A stretch of DNA of 59,663 nucleotides from a bacterium (GCA_016721565.1 JADKHW010000017.1:1-59663); one strand, 5' to 3'. Counted from the stretch's first letter, positions 28,670-38,709 are shown. Numbers and translations are program-made. The notes: generated by a model not told the origin, from the letters alone.

Positions 28670-29716
28670 TTACGGAACCCAAACTGCTACTGAATCCGAG
28701 TCCACCATATCCATTCCTGAATTGGACACCAACACGATAGTAACTGTACTGGACACCGCAGTAGAATCCTCATAGTGGGACGGACAATACCCTGAATTGC
28801 AATAAAGAGGATTGAATTGTGGACCAGTCACTTAGGTATCCTTGCGCGCGACCAGCATCGAACGGATAACACGGGCAATTCCATTGAATGTCCACACTGC
28901 CATCAGAGTAAATAGTGGCCCCGAGGATGTTCAGGCAATATAGGCTCAGTCGTGGTCAAATTCAGCGTACGTCGGCTGACTCGCCGTAGCCATTCGCGCT
29001 GTAACCCAACAGAATAGGCGGTTGTCGGTAAATAGCGGGTGTAGTTAGATTCACGCGATTGACGATTGATATGCAATCGTCTCACTTGGCCTATCATCGT
29101 CTCGCGATATGAAACAAAAAGCTGTCTATATTGGGTGATTGTGGACACCATTTAGTCGTCATTCTTTGGGTATAATCGGTTTCAAAGAAGGCGTATCAAC
29201 AACCGCCTCTGGTGCTGACCCATATCATAGTTTACCGACAAACGGTCGGACTAATATAGTTCATGCTATCGTCAGTGGTCAGGCTGACCCAAAGGCAAAT
29301 TCTGATCAGGAGGTTGTAACGGAGTTTGAGGCTAAATCGATAAAAGTCGAATCGACAGCCCCCTGGATAGGGCATCACAGTTGATTGATAGAATGAACCT
29401 GAGGGGACTGGTCTGCAGAAAAACGTTCGCTTGAATTATTGTTCCGGGAACATTTGTTGAAACTTCAGCGCTAATTGTCGTGTCCGTCCTTAGAATCCAC
29501 GGGCAATTGTAGTAACCGGGACTGGCAAGTTCAAACCAATCGTAAATCTCGACAGCCATTACGTGCGGGATAAGTAATTTGAACTGAATAAGTCGTATCG
29601 GGGTTGGTAGTGTCATCGGATAATAATAGTTATAGCTGTTGTTGATTGTATCACCTTCTGGAACACAGCCGACAGCGATCCAATGAAAAATACAGCAATA
29701 CGCTAAGTAGCCGCAT
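28670..29716 (-). pseudogene. Broken lipoprotein gene
   Basis: ATG 29716 behind AAAGGG opens a lipoprotein signal (MRLLSVLLY, then after a frame change FHWIAVGC) followed by VPEGDTINNSYNYYYP. A good coding run continues to about 29390 (EIYDWFELASPGYYNCPWIL, TISAEVSTNVPG). Beyond that, coding-like pieces alternate between frames, and the last (SSTVTIVLVSNSGMDMV) ends at TAA 28672-28670. Expected length about 350 residues. No family recognised. Either the assembly is poor here or the gene is decaying. It converges on the small secreted protein gene. Confidence 0.5.
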
Positions 29717-29992
29717 AAATTTATCCCTTTCTGAACACGAAAGTTATTTCAATGAAGACCGAGGCTATTAATAGAATAGCAAAAATACTGAGTTGCCAAA
29801 TCGAAGAATACCGTTTTTTCGCGGCATCACCTTCCACACAACTGTCCACATAAGGATGCCCCGCTTGCCACGAATACCTCTCAAATTTCCTCCAAAATCT
29901 GCCGCAGACCTAGGGGGATTAAGGGGCGGCTATCCTCCGCCGAGCGGATTGGGAAGCGAAAGCTTGAGGGTCCCCGCCGGAATCCTCTTTCC

Positions 29993-31223
29993 CTATTTCA
30001 CCAACGCCACCTTCCGCGTCACCCCCACATCCCCCACCGACAACCTCACAAAATAAACGCCACTCGAAAACCCGTTCGCATCCCACCTAACCACATTCGT
30101 CCCACCCTGCACAACATCATCCAGCAACGTCCCCCGCTCCCGCCCCAACACATCATACACTTTCAACAAGACATGCGCCACACGCGGCATCTCAAATGAA
30201 ATTTCTGTTGAGGAGTTGAACGGGTTGGGGAAGCTAGAATGTAAACTTCAATAGGAAGAAATGTACCTCCTCGCCCACCGGATCTATCTGCCAATGTGAA
30301 ACAGTGGATACACCACCCGCCAGGAGAGTGAGGTCCCACCGTTGCGCTCTGAGGCCTGCAAAGTAAATGCCTACTTCATCCGATAAAGCGCCTCGCTCCA
30401 GGCGATCTTCATGTCAACAGCCCCCGCATTTGTGTTTGGTGGATCGCAGCATTACCATCTCTCGGAACGCTTAACCCAGGTCCTAACGCCGAACCAACAG
30501 GCGATCTAAAGGTATGTCTATAGGAAACCTCTCGTCTGCAAGGAAGCGTCCTACAATGTCTCCTCAAAGTAGCTAATGACACCGCCTTCCAAACTGGCGA
30601 GGCCGTTACCACCGGCCCGCTAGTTCAGTCATGGAGCTGACCAAAGATGTCTAATCCTGTTCCTTGCAGCGAGCAGTGATGGCGAGTACAGGTAATGTCC
30701 GTCTCGACAGAAAGACGCCATCCACTTTCATCCCCGAGGTTTATATTTGGACCCGGGTTCTCAGGCCGGTAACCAGACCCAGCTCCAGCCCGGAGCCGGC
30801 CTTTACCAAATATCATAGTCACCATGAGCCACCTGCGAACGGCCGTAGCTGTTACAAATGCAGAATACTGTCTCCCGGCCCGAATGGGGAAAGCCCTTCA
30901 CGTTGTGCTGTATTGACGCTTTGAGCAAGGCAGCAATTGGTGTCTGACCCAGATTCTCTCCATAAGACGATAGGATTTGTGAGATCTTACCCGTTGGGCC
31001 TTCCAGGGGGTAGCACTTAAAAAGCCTCGTTGGAGTCACCTATTTCATTAATGCTTGGCCAGTGCAATACGTTGCCCTGTGCGAAAATATCAATCCCGCC
31101 TTATAAATGAGTCAAGGCGACACTCCAGCTGCGCAGTGCAAATTTAATTCCACATCCCAACAACAAAAGCGCGAACCCCACCCGCTTCAAATTCTTGAGC
31201 ACAGATAAGATTCGCCACAACAT
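29993..31223 (-). pseudogene. Decayed T9SS cargo gene with an intact sorting domain
   Basis: The clear part is 30240-29993: SFPNPFNSSTEISFEMPR, LLKVYDVLGRE, VRWDANGFSSGVYFVRL and a final KVALVK form a complete T9SS type A sorting domain. Upstream an ATG at 31223 begins a hydrophobic, signal-like segment (VGFALLLLGCG). Between them the frames alternate and are closed by stops, for example a readable run from about 30420 to 30250 (VGIYFAGLRAQRWDL). A secreted surface protein of about 400 residues was probably encoded. The gap 29717-29992 holds only a G/C-rich stretch near 29905 resembling the C-rich palindromes. Confidence 0.55.
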
Positions 31224-31311
31224 GATAAACTCGGCCGTCTTAGTTAGCGCGTAATAATAGAATCTACAAGCCCATTCCCGAAAAAGCAATGCTTCGCTTT
31301 CTCCGCACCCC

Positions 31312-31334
31312 GTAGTGGCAGACCTTGGTCTGCC
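31312..31334. repeat. GTAGTGG palindromic repeat
   Basis: GTAGT, GGCAGACC, TT, GGTCTGCC. Same frame as the repeat at 1985, but with three or more stem positions changed on both arms in a compensating way. Confidence 0.6.
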
Positions 31335-31389
31335 TTCTGCTCCGTTTCCATTCATTTGAAGTGGGTCATTATTATCAAAAATGGAGTCT

Positions 31390-31500
31390 CCACGCCTCCC
31401 AAAACCCCAACTTTTTCCCTAACTACAATTTGAACAAATGTTTACTAAGTTCAATAAAATGAAAATAAATCTTGTACAGACGTTCAAATCATTGTATATT
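31390..31500 (-). repeat. Right copy of the inverted promoter-bearing repeat
   Basis: The reverse complement of 31440-31500 matches 50-109, with weaker similarity out to about 31390. On the plus strand it carries TTGTAC (31472-31477), 17 bp and TATATT (31495-31500), which would transcribe antisense into apbE. The edge of the repeat coincides with the apbE stop codon at 31499-31501. Confidence 0.7.
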
Positions 31501-32357
31501 AGTAGCTGTTAGCAATTGGACCACTGGTCACCTCTGAGCACCAATAAACAACACCCTCGCTCTCCAGAAACGACTCCGCCTCTTTTCCCTGCAGCATCGC
31601 GACAGTCGAAAGCACGCCCGCCTCGATACACGTTTCCGCTAACACCATCACGGATCGCGGCGCATCCGTAACGGGCCAACCCGTCTTCGGATTCAAAATG
31701 TGCGAATAGCGCACGCCGTCCTTCAGCAAAAATCTCCTCGCATCTCCGCTCGTCGCCACGCCGCCTCGCTCAAGCTTCACCATCCCCACACTCTCTTCAC
31801 CGGTTTTGTTCGGATCATCAAGCCCGATGCTCCACGGCTCGCCCGACGCGCGCAACCCACTCACAAACAAATCACCTCCGAAGTTCACCACAAAACTCGC
31901 TTTGCTCTGCACGGCAATTAATCCCGCCGCAAGATCAACCGCGAACTCTTTCCGATTCCGCCCAAGTCAATCTCCATTCCTTTCGGCATCGAGATTTCAC
32001 AGCTTCAAATCGGACTTTATCCCACCCGACCAACGGCAACACTTTGTCAATCTCTTCTTGCGTTGCAATCCGGTCACTGCCGTCAAACTTCCAAACTCGC
32101 CTGAGCACTCCCGAAGTAATGTCAAACATCCCGCCGCTGAGTTCAAAGCACTCATGGGCATAAGACAACAAACGGGCGGTCTCTTCGTCCACTTGAACTG
32201 AAGATCCGCCCGCTGAATTGATTCGATGTATGATGTTTCCCGCTAAATAGCGGCTGAATTTATCCTCAATCCGCCACGCGTCTCGCGACACGATGTCTAA
32301 AATCTCCTGCGCCTCCGCGTGCGACGCTTCCGTCAACACTTCACACCGACTGGCCAT
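31499..32357 (-). CDS. apbE: FAD:protein FMN transferase (ApbE), split by frameshifts
   Basis: ApbE attaches FMN to Thr/Ser of periplasmic or membrane redox proteins. The N-terminal frame from 32357 has FAMASRCEVLTEA, FDITSGVLRRVWKFDG and VGWDKV. A short middle frame reads ISMPKGMEIDLGGIGK, the family's core motif. The last frame has VVNFGGDLFVSG, WSIGLDDP, RRFLLKDGVRYSHILNPKTGWPV and ends at 31499. Indels are therefore near 31998 and 31947. In-frame sequence continues upstream of 32357 (GRKIIGWDGF) without a start, so the true start lies nearer 32414. It follows the DUF3570 gene, with which apbE commonly travels. About 295 residues. Confidence 0.88.
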
Positions 32358-32418
32358 CGCGAAACCGTCCCACCCAATGATCTTTCGACCGCTGTAAAAC
32401 GGTTTCGCGCTTCACGGC

Positions 32419-33678
32419 TTATGGCAATCCGATGGCATAACCGACTTGCAAAATCAAAATGTCAAGCGGCGGAAACATGCTGTAATCTTTTTGAACTCCG
32501 ATGGCTTCATTCGGATATTCGTTCCCGCTCTGTCTCATGTACTCAATCCGCGCCGTGAATTGCTGAAGCTCGGCAGTCTTCACTCCAACTTTGAACCCGA
32601 TGGTTTGCGTGGTCAAATCTCCAAACCGATAGTCTGAAGTTGCATAGTCCGGCAGCAGCGCGCCCCTCGGCAAACTGTAAACATAAAAATCCGCCGCCGA
32701 TTGCAAATAAGTTCGCCAATGCGGTTCAAGAAACACCTTGTCCGAAATTTCCAAATCGTACTTAATGTCAAATGTGTTTGAGCGAATTCCCCAATCGTCC
32801 CAATAGTTTCGATAAGACAAATGCAAAATGTCTTTCCCGAAATGATAAGCCGAACTGAAGAACACACTCTGTCTCACTCGCGCATCAGGCCGTTTCTCGT
32901 AAATGTAATCCCCTGATCTTTGTTCACCCGTCACCGAATCCACAAGACTGATCATCTTGTAAGGCTCAGTCAAGTAACCATTCTCATCGGCATAGGAATA
33001 ATTCACCTGTGCCAGCCAACGCGGAGTCAAAACTTGAGTAAGACCAATCATTCCGTCCGCAATCTTCTTTGACATCGTCTTCTCAACCGGATTGTTCGGA
33101 TTCACTCGCGCCAATCCGGTCGGCACACCTCCTACAGCATCTATCTGATCAGAGTTGTACCCGCCTCCGATTGAAATCGTCGTCAATTTCTGATTGAAAT
33201 CACCCAGCATCGTAGCCGTCAAGCCGGTGGATTTGTAATCCGTTTCGGCAGACAAATGACCGCCAAGTTCCGTGCGAAAACGGCGACTAAGCGGCTTGGT
33301 CCAACTGAGATCCATCGAACCACGCTGGTCTTGAAAAGCACGCGTCGGCACTTCTCCTGTCGCTGTCTGATGCCGTTGCCCCGAAGGTGTTGTAAACGTC
33401 TGAACTTTATTTGTCGCTGCGGCCCCGGTTGGAGAAGCTCCGGTCATCGCGTCAAACACAAACTTGCCTTGCAAAGTCTGACCGTCCCCGAAATCTCGTT
33501 TGATAACCAGCAACGGTTCAAACACCGTCGTGCGTTTCGCCTCGGCATAGACTAACGACGCGCCTTCAACGGTCCACTTGGTTCCGAAATTCGCCGCCGA
33601 AACCGATCCGGCAGTGACGGCAAGCAGAGAGCAAGTTGCCGCGCGCAAGCGGCTGCGAACGGATGACTTTAATTGCAT
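32419..33678 (-). CDS. DUF3570 outer-membrane protein
   Basis: 419 residues from ATG 33678, with a signal peptide ending at VSA. The rest is beta-strand rich, with repeated aromatic-ended strands, typical of a barrel. FVFDAMTGASPTGAA near residue 75 and WTKPLSRRFRTELGGHLSAETDYKSTG agree with the DUF3570 family. These proteins occur with DUF4266, thioredoxin and ApbE in predicted flavin-based extracytosolic electron-transfer clusters. The start overlaps the DUF4266 stop by 10 bases. The precise role in the cluster is unknown. Confidence 0.85.
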   Translation of the reverse strand: MQLKSSVRSRLRAATCSLLAVTAGSVSAANFGTKWTVEGASLVYAEAKRTTVFEPLLVIKRDFGDGQTLQGKFVFDAMTGASPTGAAATNKVQTFTTPSGQRHQTATGEVPTRAFQDQRGSMDLSWTKPLSRRFRTELGGHLSAETDYKSTGLTATMLGDFNQKLTTISIGGGYNSDQIDAVGGVPTGLARVNPNNPVEKTMSKKIADGMIGLTQVLTPRWLAQVNYSYADENGYLTEPYKMISLVDSVTGEQRSGDYIYEKRPDARVRQSVFFSSAYHFGKDILHLSYRNYWDDWGIRSNTFDIKYDLEISDKVFLEPHWRTYLQSAADFYVYSLPRGALLPDYATSDYRFGDLTTQTIGFKVGVKTAELQQFTARIEYMRQSGNEYPNEAIGVQKDYSMFPPLDILILQVGYAIGLP

Positions 33679-33893
33679 CCGCAGCCTCCGCCACCCACGC
33701 CTTGACCACCACTGGATGCTTCTTTGCTAAAATAAATATGCTCGTCCAATCCACCTTGTACGGCATCGGGGACGAGCTGCATGTTTTCTTCCGACAGCAA
33801 ATCACGCTGCCACGGCTGAACTGATTGCACAGCACAGCCACATGCGAGGCATGCGCACGCAATCAGCAGGACAAACTTTAGTTTCGTAATAAT
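33669..33893 (-). CDS. DUF4266 small lipoprotein
   Basis: About 73 residues. A lipoprotein signal (KLKFVLLIACACLACGC) is followed by VQPWQRDLLSEENMQL, DEHIYFSKEASSGG and a Gly/Cys tail GGGGCGCN, which is the DUF4266 pattern. No normal start codon is present. The frame opens with two ATT codons (33893-33888), so either ATT is used or a base is wrong. It lies between the TlpA stop (33902) and DUF3570, and overlaps the latter. It probably anchors the redox cluster at the membrane. Function unproven. Confidence 0.8.
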   Translation of the reverse strand: MITKLKFVLLIACACLACGCAVQSVQPWQRDLLSEENMQLVPDAVQGGLDEHIYFSKEASSGGQGVGGGGCGCN

Positions 33894-33901
33894 TTCGCGG
33901 G

Positions 33902-34372
33902 TTACTTGGAGTTCAAAGCTTCAACAATCTTAGTCTGCAATTCTCCTTTGTCCTTATCGCGAAATCCAATATGAGAAGTTACAAGCTGTCCTTTGCGATC
34001 AATAATATACGTGCTGGGCATCCCCTTAACGTCGTAAGATTTGGCCAGAGTTCCTTCTGAATCAAAACCAATCATGAAATTGACCGGATTCTTTTCCAGA
34101 AATTTGTCGGCCTTCTCGCGGTCGCGATCGACATTGACAGCAATAATGACCAGTCCGCTGTCGGCGAACTGATTGTGCATCTCGTTCATCCACGGAAACG
34201 ACTGACGGCATGGGTCACACCACGAAGCCCAAAAGTCAAGATAAACGACTTTCCCGGCAAGTTTTTCGAGCGAAACTTCACCATTCTTCGTGATAACACT
34301 GAACGGCTTCGCGTCTGCGGCAAAGGAAGCGCTCGCCGCAGTCAACATTAGAGTAAGGATAAGAGCTTTCAT
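33902..34372 (-). CDS. TlpA-like periplasmic thioredoxin
   Basis: 156 residues from ATG 34372, with a signal peptide ending ASFAADA. The thioredoxin fold has the active site WASWCDPCRQ, then the cis-Pro motif GMPSTYIID. The protein reduces disulfides in the periplasm, often on haem proteins or redox partners. First gene of the TlpA-DUF4266-DUF3570-ApbE cluster. An upstream in-frame start at 34438 would lengthen the N-terminus without a signal and is less likely. Confidence 0.92.
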   Translation of the reverse strand: MKALILTLMLTAASASFAADAKPFSVITKNGEVSLEKLAGKVVYLDFWASWCDPCRQSFPWMNEMHNQFADSGLVIIAVNVDRDREKADKFLEKNPVNFMIGFDSEGTLAKSYDVKGMPSTYIIDRKGQLVTSHIGFRDKDKGELQTKIVEALNSK

Positions 34373-34448
34373 ATATAAGCAAACGCGCAACAATGAGGAT
34401 AGTTTCGGACTTCTGAGAAAAGTAAAAAAGTCACACAACGGTGACTCG

Positions 34449-36305
34449 TTAAATATCAGTCAACTCTTTGGGTGGCCAAGCCGCGCGCAATGCGTTGAGC
34501 ACAGCCACCACATCAATGATCTCCTGCCCGATTGCTCCGGCAACCGGTGTAAGATATCCCGCCGCAGCGAACGCCATTCCGCCAATGCTAAGAATCATTC
34601 CGCCGACCGCACTTTGAAGTGCGATGTGGCGCATGCGCTCGCTGATGTGCATGAACTCATCGACTTTCGTCAGCGAGTTGTCCATCACGACCACTCCGGC
34701 GGCTTCGGCAGTGACTTCGCTGTTTTGTCCAATGGCAATTCCAACCGTCGCGGCCATCATTGCCGGAGCATCGTTGATACCGTCACCGACGTAAAGTGTT
34801 TTGGCTTTGGCGGTTTCGGCGCGCACAATCGCGAGCTTTTGTTCGGGACTTTGCTCGGCGTGAATTTCGGTGATGCCGACTTCTTCTGCCAAATAGTGTA
34901 CTTCAGATTCACGATCACCGGAGACGAGCATCACCCGATTAAACTGATGCTTTGGACCGAGATGATTGATGAATGAATGACTATCTGAACGCGGCGCATC
35001 ACGGAAGCGCAAGACTCCGGCATATTTGTTATCAATGACGATGACACATTCAGGTCCGCCCGCACTGGCGGAATATCTCTGAAGTCATGTATCTGCTCTG
35101 ATTGCAATTTTGTCCGGCTGGTGATAACCACTTCATGATTATCCACCACTCCGCGCAAACCTTGACCGGGCTTTTCACTGACTTCCGACGCTACTGGAAT
35201 GCTGACTCCTTCAAGCTTCGCAGCTTCCATGATTGCCCGAGCGAGCGGATGCTTTGAGTAATGTTCAACACCCGCAACCAAGGCCATCACTTGCCGCTCA
35301 TCAAATTCGTCGCGATTAAACGCTCGGTTAGCTTTGGCTCGCCGTAGGTTAAAGTTCCGGTCTTATCAAAGATGGCAGTTCGGCATGTTGCAATTTGCTC
35401 CAAGACTACCGGGCTTTTGATAATGATGGCACGTCGCGCACACAAGGAAATAGAACCGATAATCGAAATCGGAATTGCAATCAGAGCGGACACGGCGTTG
35501 CAATCACCAAGACCGCCAGGAAGCGCGTGGCTTCCCCGCTGATTAACCAAGCCACAATAGCAATCGCAACTGCAATCGGAGTATAAAATGCTCCAAGTTG
35601 ATCACCAAGTCTGCGTAAATGCGGGCGAGTTTGCTCAGACTCGCGCATGACCTCCATGATCTTGGCATAACGAGAATCTTCAGCACGCGCGGTGGCTTTG
35701 ATCGTGAGCGCGGCTTCGCCGTTGATAGAACCTGAAATGACAGCCGATCCGGCAGTCTTCGACATGTGAAACGGTTCACCGGTCAAATACGATTCATCCA
35801 TCGTACCGTGACCTTCCAACACAGTACCATCCACCGGACAAATGTCATGCGGATAGACCACGAGAATATCATCAATAGAAACTTGATCCAGAGTGATGTC
35901 TGCAATGCGCCCGTTCTTTTTCAAATGCGCGACCGACGGCATGCGCTTGGCGAGCGCTTTCAAAACGGATGATGCATTGCTCAGAGCATAATCCTCGAGC
36001 GCTTCGCCGCCAGAAAGCATCAAGACAACCAATGTGCCGGCCAAATACTCTCCGAGGATAACTGAAGTAACAATCGAGATTCCGGCCAACAGGTCAGAGC
36101 CGAATTCCCACTTGAAAAGCTTTCGAGTCAGATCGTAGACAAGCGGCAAGCCGCCCAAAACCAGCGCAACATAAAGTGGCCAATTATAGACAGATTCAGT
36201 CGTATTTGCGCCGAATCGCAACATCAAGCTCGCAGCAATTGCAAGGACCGCGAGGGTCGCGATAGCCATATTTTTGTGACGTAATAGTCTGGAAATCAAG
36301 TTCAT
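34449..36305 (-). CDS. P1B-type heavy-metal ATPase, split by three frameshifts
   Basis: About 615 residues from ATG 36305. There is no N-terminal HMA domain; the protein begins directly with membrane helices. The actuator loop has DESYLTGEP. The metal helix reads ATPCPL rather than the usual CPC or SPC. The P domain has DKTGTLTYGEP, the N domain has the HP pair (EHYSKHPLARAI), and the hinge is GDGINDAPA. Frame changes lie near 35500, 35320 and 35050, all between conserved blocks. It probably exports a divalent or soft metal ion. The CPL motif leaves the ion unassigned. The following TlpA cluster is on the same strand. Confidence 0.88.
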
Positions 36306-36310
36306 GTCAC

Positions 36311-36339
36311 AATATACCATTTCTCTTTTATTCCGGCAA
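36311..36339 (-). promoter_or_regulatory. Possible leaderless promoter of the metal ATPase
   Basis: On the minus strand TTGCCG (36339-36334), 17 bp, TATATT (36316-36311). The ATG begins five bases after the -10 box, so transcription would start at or beside the start cod​on. No ribosome site is present, which agrees. Confidence 0.5.
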
Positions 36340-36396
36340 CCGTCCCTTGGTACCGTTCTTGCGAATTTCAAGTGAAAACAAAGGGGAATGGTGTAT

Positions 36397-36721
36397 ATGA
36401 GCCGACCGATGATTGCCTTTTTGGGCTTTTGCTGTGCTTGCTGTAGGAGCAACGGTGTTGATGACGGGCTTGCAGGAGGAAGCATACACCTCGCAAACCG
36501 AGCAGCTCGGAACAGCAGTGGACCAAGCTGAAAAGGATTTAGGGACGTACGACGAATCGTCTGCAAAAGCAAAACCTGCAATGAAGCGTGTGTTCGATTT
36601 GAACAAAGCGATGCGGCAACAGGCCGCGGACAATCAATCACAACTTGACAGTCTGTTACAAGCAGAAAACGAGCTTGATGTCGGATATCAGTCAAGTGAT
36701 TCGACCAAGAACGACTACTAA
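36397..36721 (+). CDS. Small membrane-anchored coiled-coil protein, frameshifted
   Basis: ATG 36397 behind AAGGGGA. After MSRPMIAFLG the frame must change near 36428 to give FAVLAVGATVLMTGLQEEAY, a membrane anchor. A soluble, charged helical region (TEQLGTAVDQAEKDLG, NKAMRQQAADNQSQLDSLLQ) follows and ends at 36721. About 107 residues. No family recognised. It is divergent from the metal ATPase and followed by its own terminator, so it is a single-gene unit. Confidence 0.6.
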
Positions 36722-36743
36722 GCATTCACTTAGCGCACAAGAA

Positions 36744-36768
36744 ACGACGGCTTGTGGCCGTCGTTTTT
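36744..36768 (+). terminator. Intrinsic terminator of the small coiled-coil gene
   Basis: ACGACGGC, TTGTG, GCCGTCGT followed by TTTTTCTTT, 23 bases after the stop. Confidence 0.85.
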
Positions 36769-36789
36769 CTTTATGTCGAGCTGAATCGC

Positions 36790-37096
36790 TCAACCCTTAA
36801 TCATCGTCAGGAGCATTTTGAATTGCGTTTTGGCTTTGACGGCGTGGGGGATGTTGGCGGGCATGATCACGAACTCATTGGCTTTGGCAATTTGTGATTG
36901 TCCGCCGATGATGAGTTCGACTTCGCCGTCTAAAACGTGCACCATCGCATCAAAGGGAGCAGAATGCTCAGACAGCTCTTGACCTTGATCGAAAAGCAAA
37001 GAGTGTGATGGTCCCGTGCGGCTGCTTCGACAGAGTTTTGCTGACGACGGCGCCGGGGTTGTATTAGATATTAATTAAGTGAATAGCTTCGGACAT
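36790..37096 (-). CDS. Cupin domain protein, interrupted
   Basis: ATG 37096 behind AAGGGA gives MSEAIHLINI, then an in-frame TAA where a residue is expected, then YNPGAVVSKTLSKQPHG in the same frame. Near 37010 the frame changes to FDQGQELSEHSAPFDAM, VHVLDGEVELIIGG and MPANIPHAVKA, ending at 36790. This is a small RmlC-type cupin of about 100 residues with the two cupin motifs. Ligand unknown. One substitution and one indel are needed to restore it. Confidence 0.75.
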
Positions 37097-37140
37097 TGAG
37101 TTCCCTTTGTTGAGTGTAATAAAAGGTAGCCCTGTGGCGC

Positions 37141-37175
37141 GAAAAAGTCAAGGGCAGCCATTTGGCTGCCCTTGA
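37141..37175 (-). terminator. Intrinsic terminator of the peroxidase gene
   Basis: Perfect 12-bp arms TCAAGGGCAGCC and complement around ATTT (37148-37175). On the minus strand it is followed by CTTTTTC. It ends the peroxidase gene. Confidence 0.85.
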
Positions 37176-37180
37176 AATGA

Positions 37181-38517
37181 CTAACCCGGGAATCCGGGTG
37201 TCGGAGGCGGCGGACCTGCGCTTAGCCCGAGCACGGGAACCAATCCACTCGGAACACGGTCGGGAACTGTCATCAACATTGGTGACAGCGCTGTACCGGG
37301 ATCGGTGAGCGTCTTCATAAAGGCAATGATGTCCTGCATCTCTTGCGTCGTCAGATTAAGCGGATCACGGAGTGCGGGATCGAGATCCGGCGTGTCACAC
37401 TGCGGATGGCGCGGAAAGGCGCCATCGTTGTAGAACGACATGACTTGCTCAGATTTTCAAATACTCCGTCGTGCATGTACGGCGGAGTCAGCTCAACGTT
37501 GCGCAATGTTGGTGTTCTAAAGGAATAGCGGTCTGTCGGATTCAGTGTGGCTTCTTCGCGGCCACAATCATCACCGGGGATGACAGCTTTGCCGGGACCT
37601 TCTTGCGGAACGCCATTCACAACAAACTCGAAGTCGCTGAACATCGGGCCACTGTGGCATTCGGCGCACTTGGCTTTTGTGAAGAAGAGTTCCAAGCCTC
37701 GCAGCTCCGCTGTGGTGAGCGCGTTGTCATCTCCTGCGACGTAACGGTCATAGCGCGAGTTGCGTGTGACAAGTTCGCGTTCATAGGAAGCCATCGCGCG
37801 GCCATAGGTTGACGAATCAATCACATGCTCACGCTGACCGTGCAGCCACTCGTCGTTTTCCTGCGGGAAGGCGACTGCGAATCTTTCGGTATACTCGGGA
37901 ACATCCCGCAGACGAGCGAGCACCGAGTCGAGCGCATTGGCAGCAGCTTCGGCATCCGAACCGGGGTAGGCATCGCCCCGCATCTCTACACGCGACGTGA
38001 TCGGTTTGGTGGCTTGGACTTCGAGACTCTTGACACGGCCATCCCAGAAAAAGAAGCCGTTGTGCGTCGGTTCACCGGTTTCATCAGCATTGAAAGCCGT
38101 GTTAAAAACTGTGGGAGAATTACGCGGCGTGAAGCCAACGGGGGCACTCGTGTAAGAAGAATTGCCGCGCAAGCGATTGGGGCCTAAACCCATTGTACCG
38201 GCTACACCGACCGGGAATTGGCGCAGGTCTCCGAAGGCAAAATCGGGATGATGACAGGTCGCGCAAGATACATCTTTTTCGCCGCCGAGCAGTGGGTCAT
38301 AAAATAGAAAGCGGCCCAACGATATGCGTTCTTGCATCGGCGGGTTGTTGGCCGGATAAGGAATCGGACCAAGCGGCTGGAGATCGAAGCGCTCGCGGGC
38401 CGAAATCGGCGACGTGACAACATTGTCATCGTCATTTTCGCTGCAACCGACAAATCCGAGGAGCATGACTCCCAGAATGATCGGTAGCAGGCGTGCTGCG
38501 TAACGAAACAAATACAT
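37181..38517 (-). CDS. Di-haem cytochrome c peroxidase/MauG family lipoprotein, frameshifted
   Basis: About 445 residues from ATG 38517. The lipobox is LLGFVGC. Two c-type haem sites are present: CATCH, after ISLGRFLFYDPLLGGEKDVS, and CAECH, after LRGLELFFTKAK. TPTLRNVELTPPYMHDG is the family's distal signature. The frame changes near 37445, and the C-terminus (TTQEMQDIIAFMKTLTDP) lies in the second frame, ending at 37181. The family reduces hydrogen peroxide or oxidises proteins in the periplasm. A C-terminal Pro-rich tail (PPPPTP) is extra. Own promoter and terminator. Confidence 0.92.
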
Positions 38518-38589
38518 AAGTTCTCCCAGGCTGATTAAGGTGCATCCATTGCGGTTCAAGCATGTTGGCGCGAATGCTTGACGGATTTC

Positions 38590-38619
38590 AATATACGATG
38601 AAGTTTGTCAGGGTTGCAA
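38590..38619 (-). promoter_or_regulatory. Peroxidase promoter
   Basis: On the minus strand TTGCAA (38619-38614), an 18-bp spacer and TATATT (38595-38590), giving a leader of about 65 bases. Confidence 0.6.
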
Positions 38620-38709
38620 GAATTTGATTTATGATATTTGAATAGGATGTTTAGAGTCAGATTATGGGCGCTCACTAAACAAGAACGCGACTGTCACTTT
38701 GAGTCGAGA

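Noticed and set aside
50..31500. Composite transposon
   Set aside because: No transposase, integrase or target duplication was found, and the enclosed genes include aconitase and sprA.
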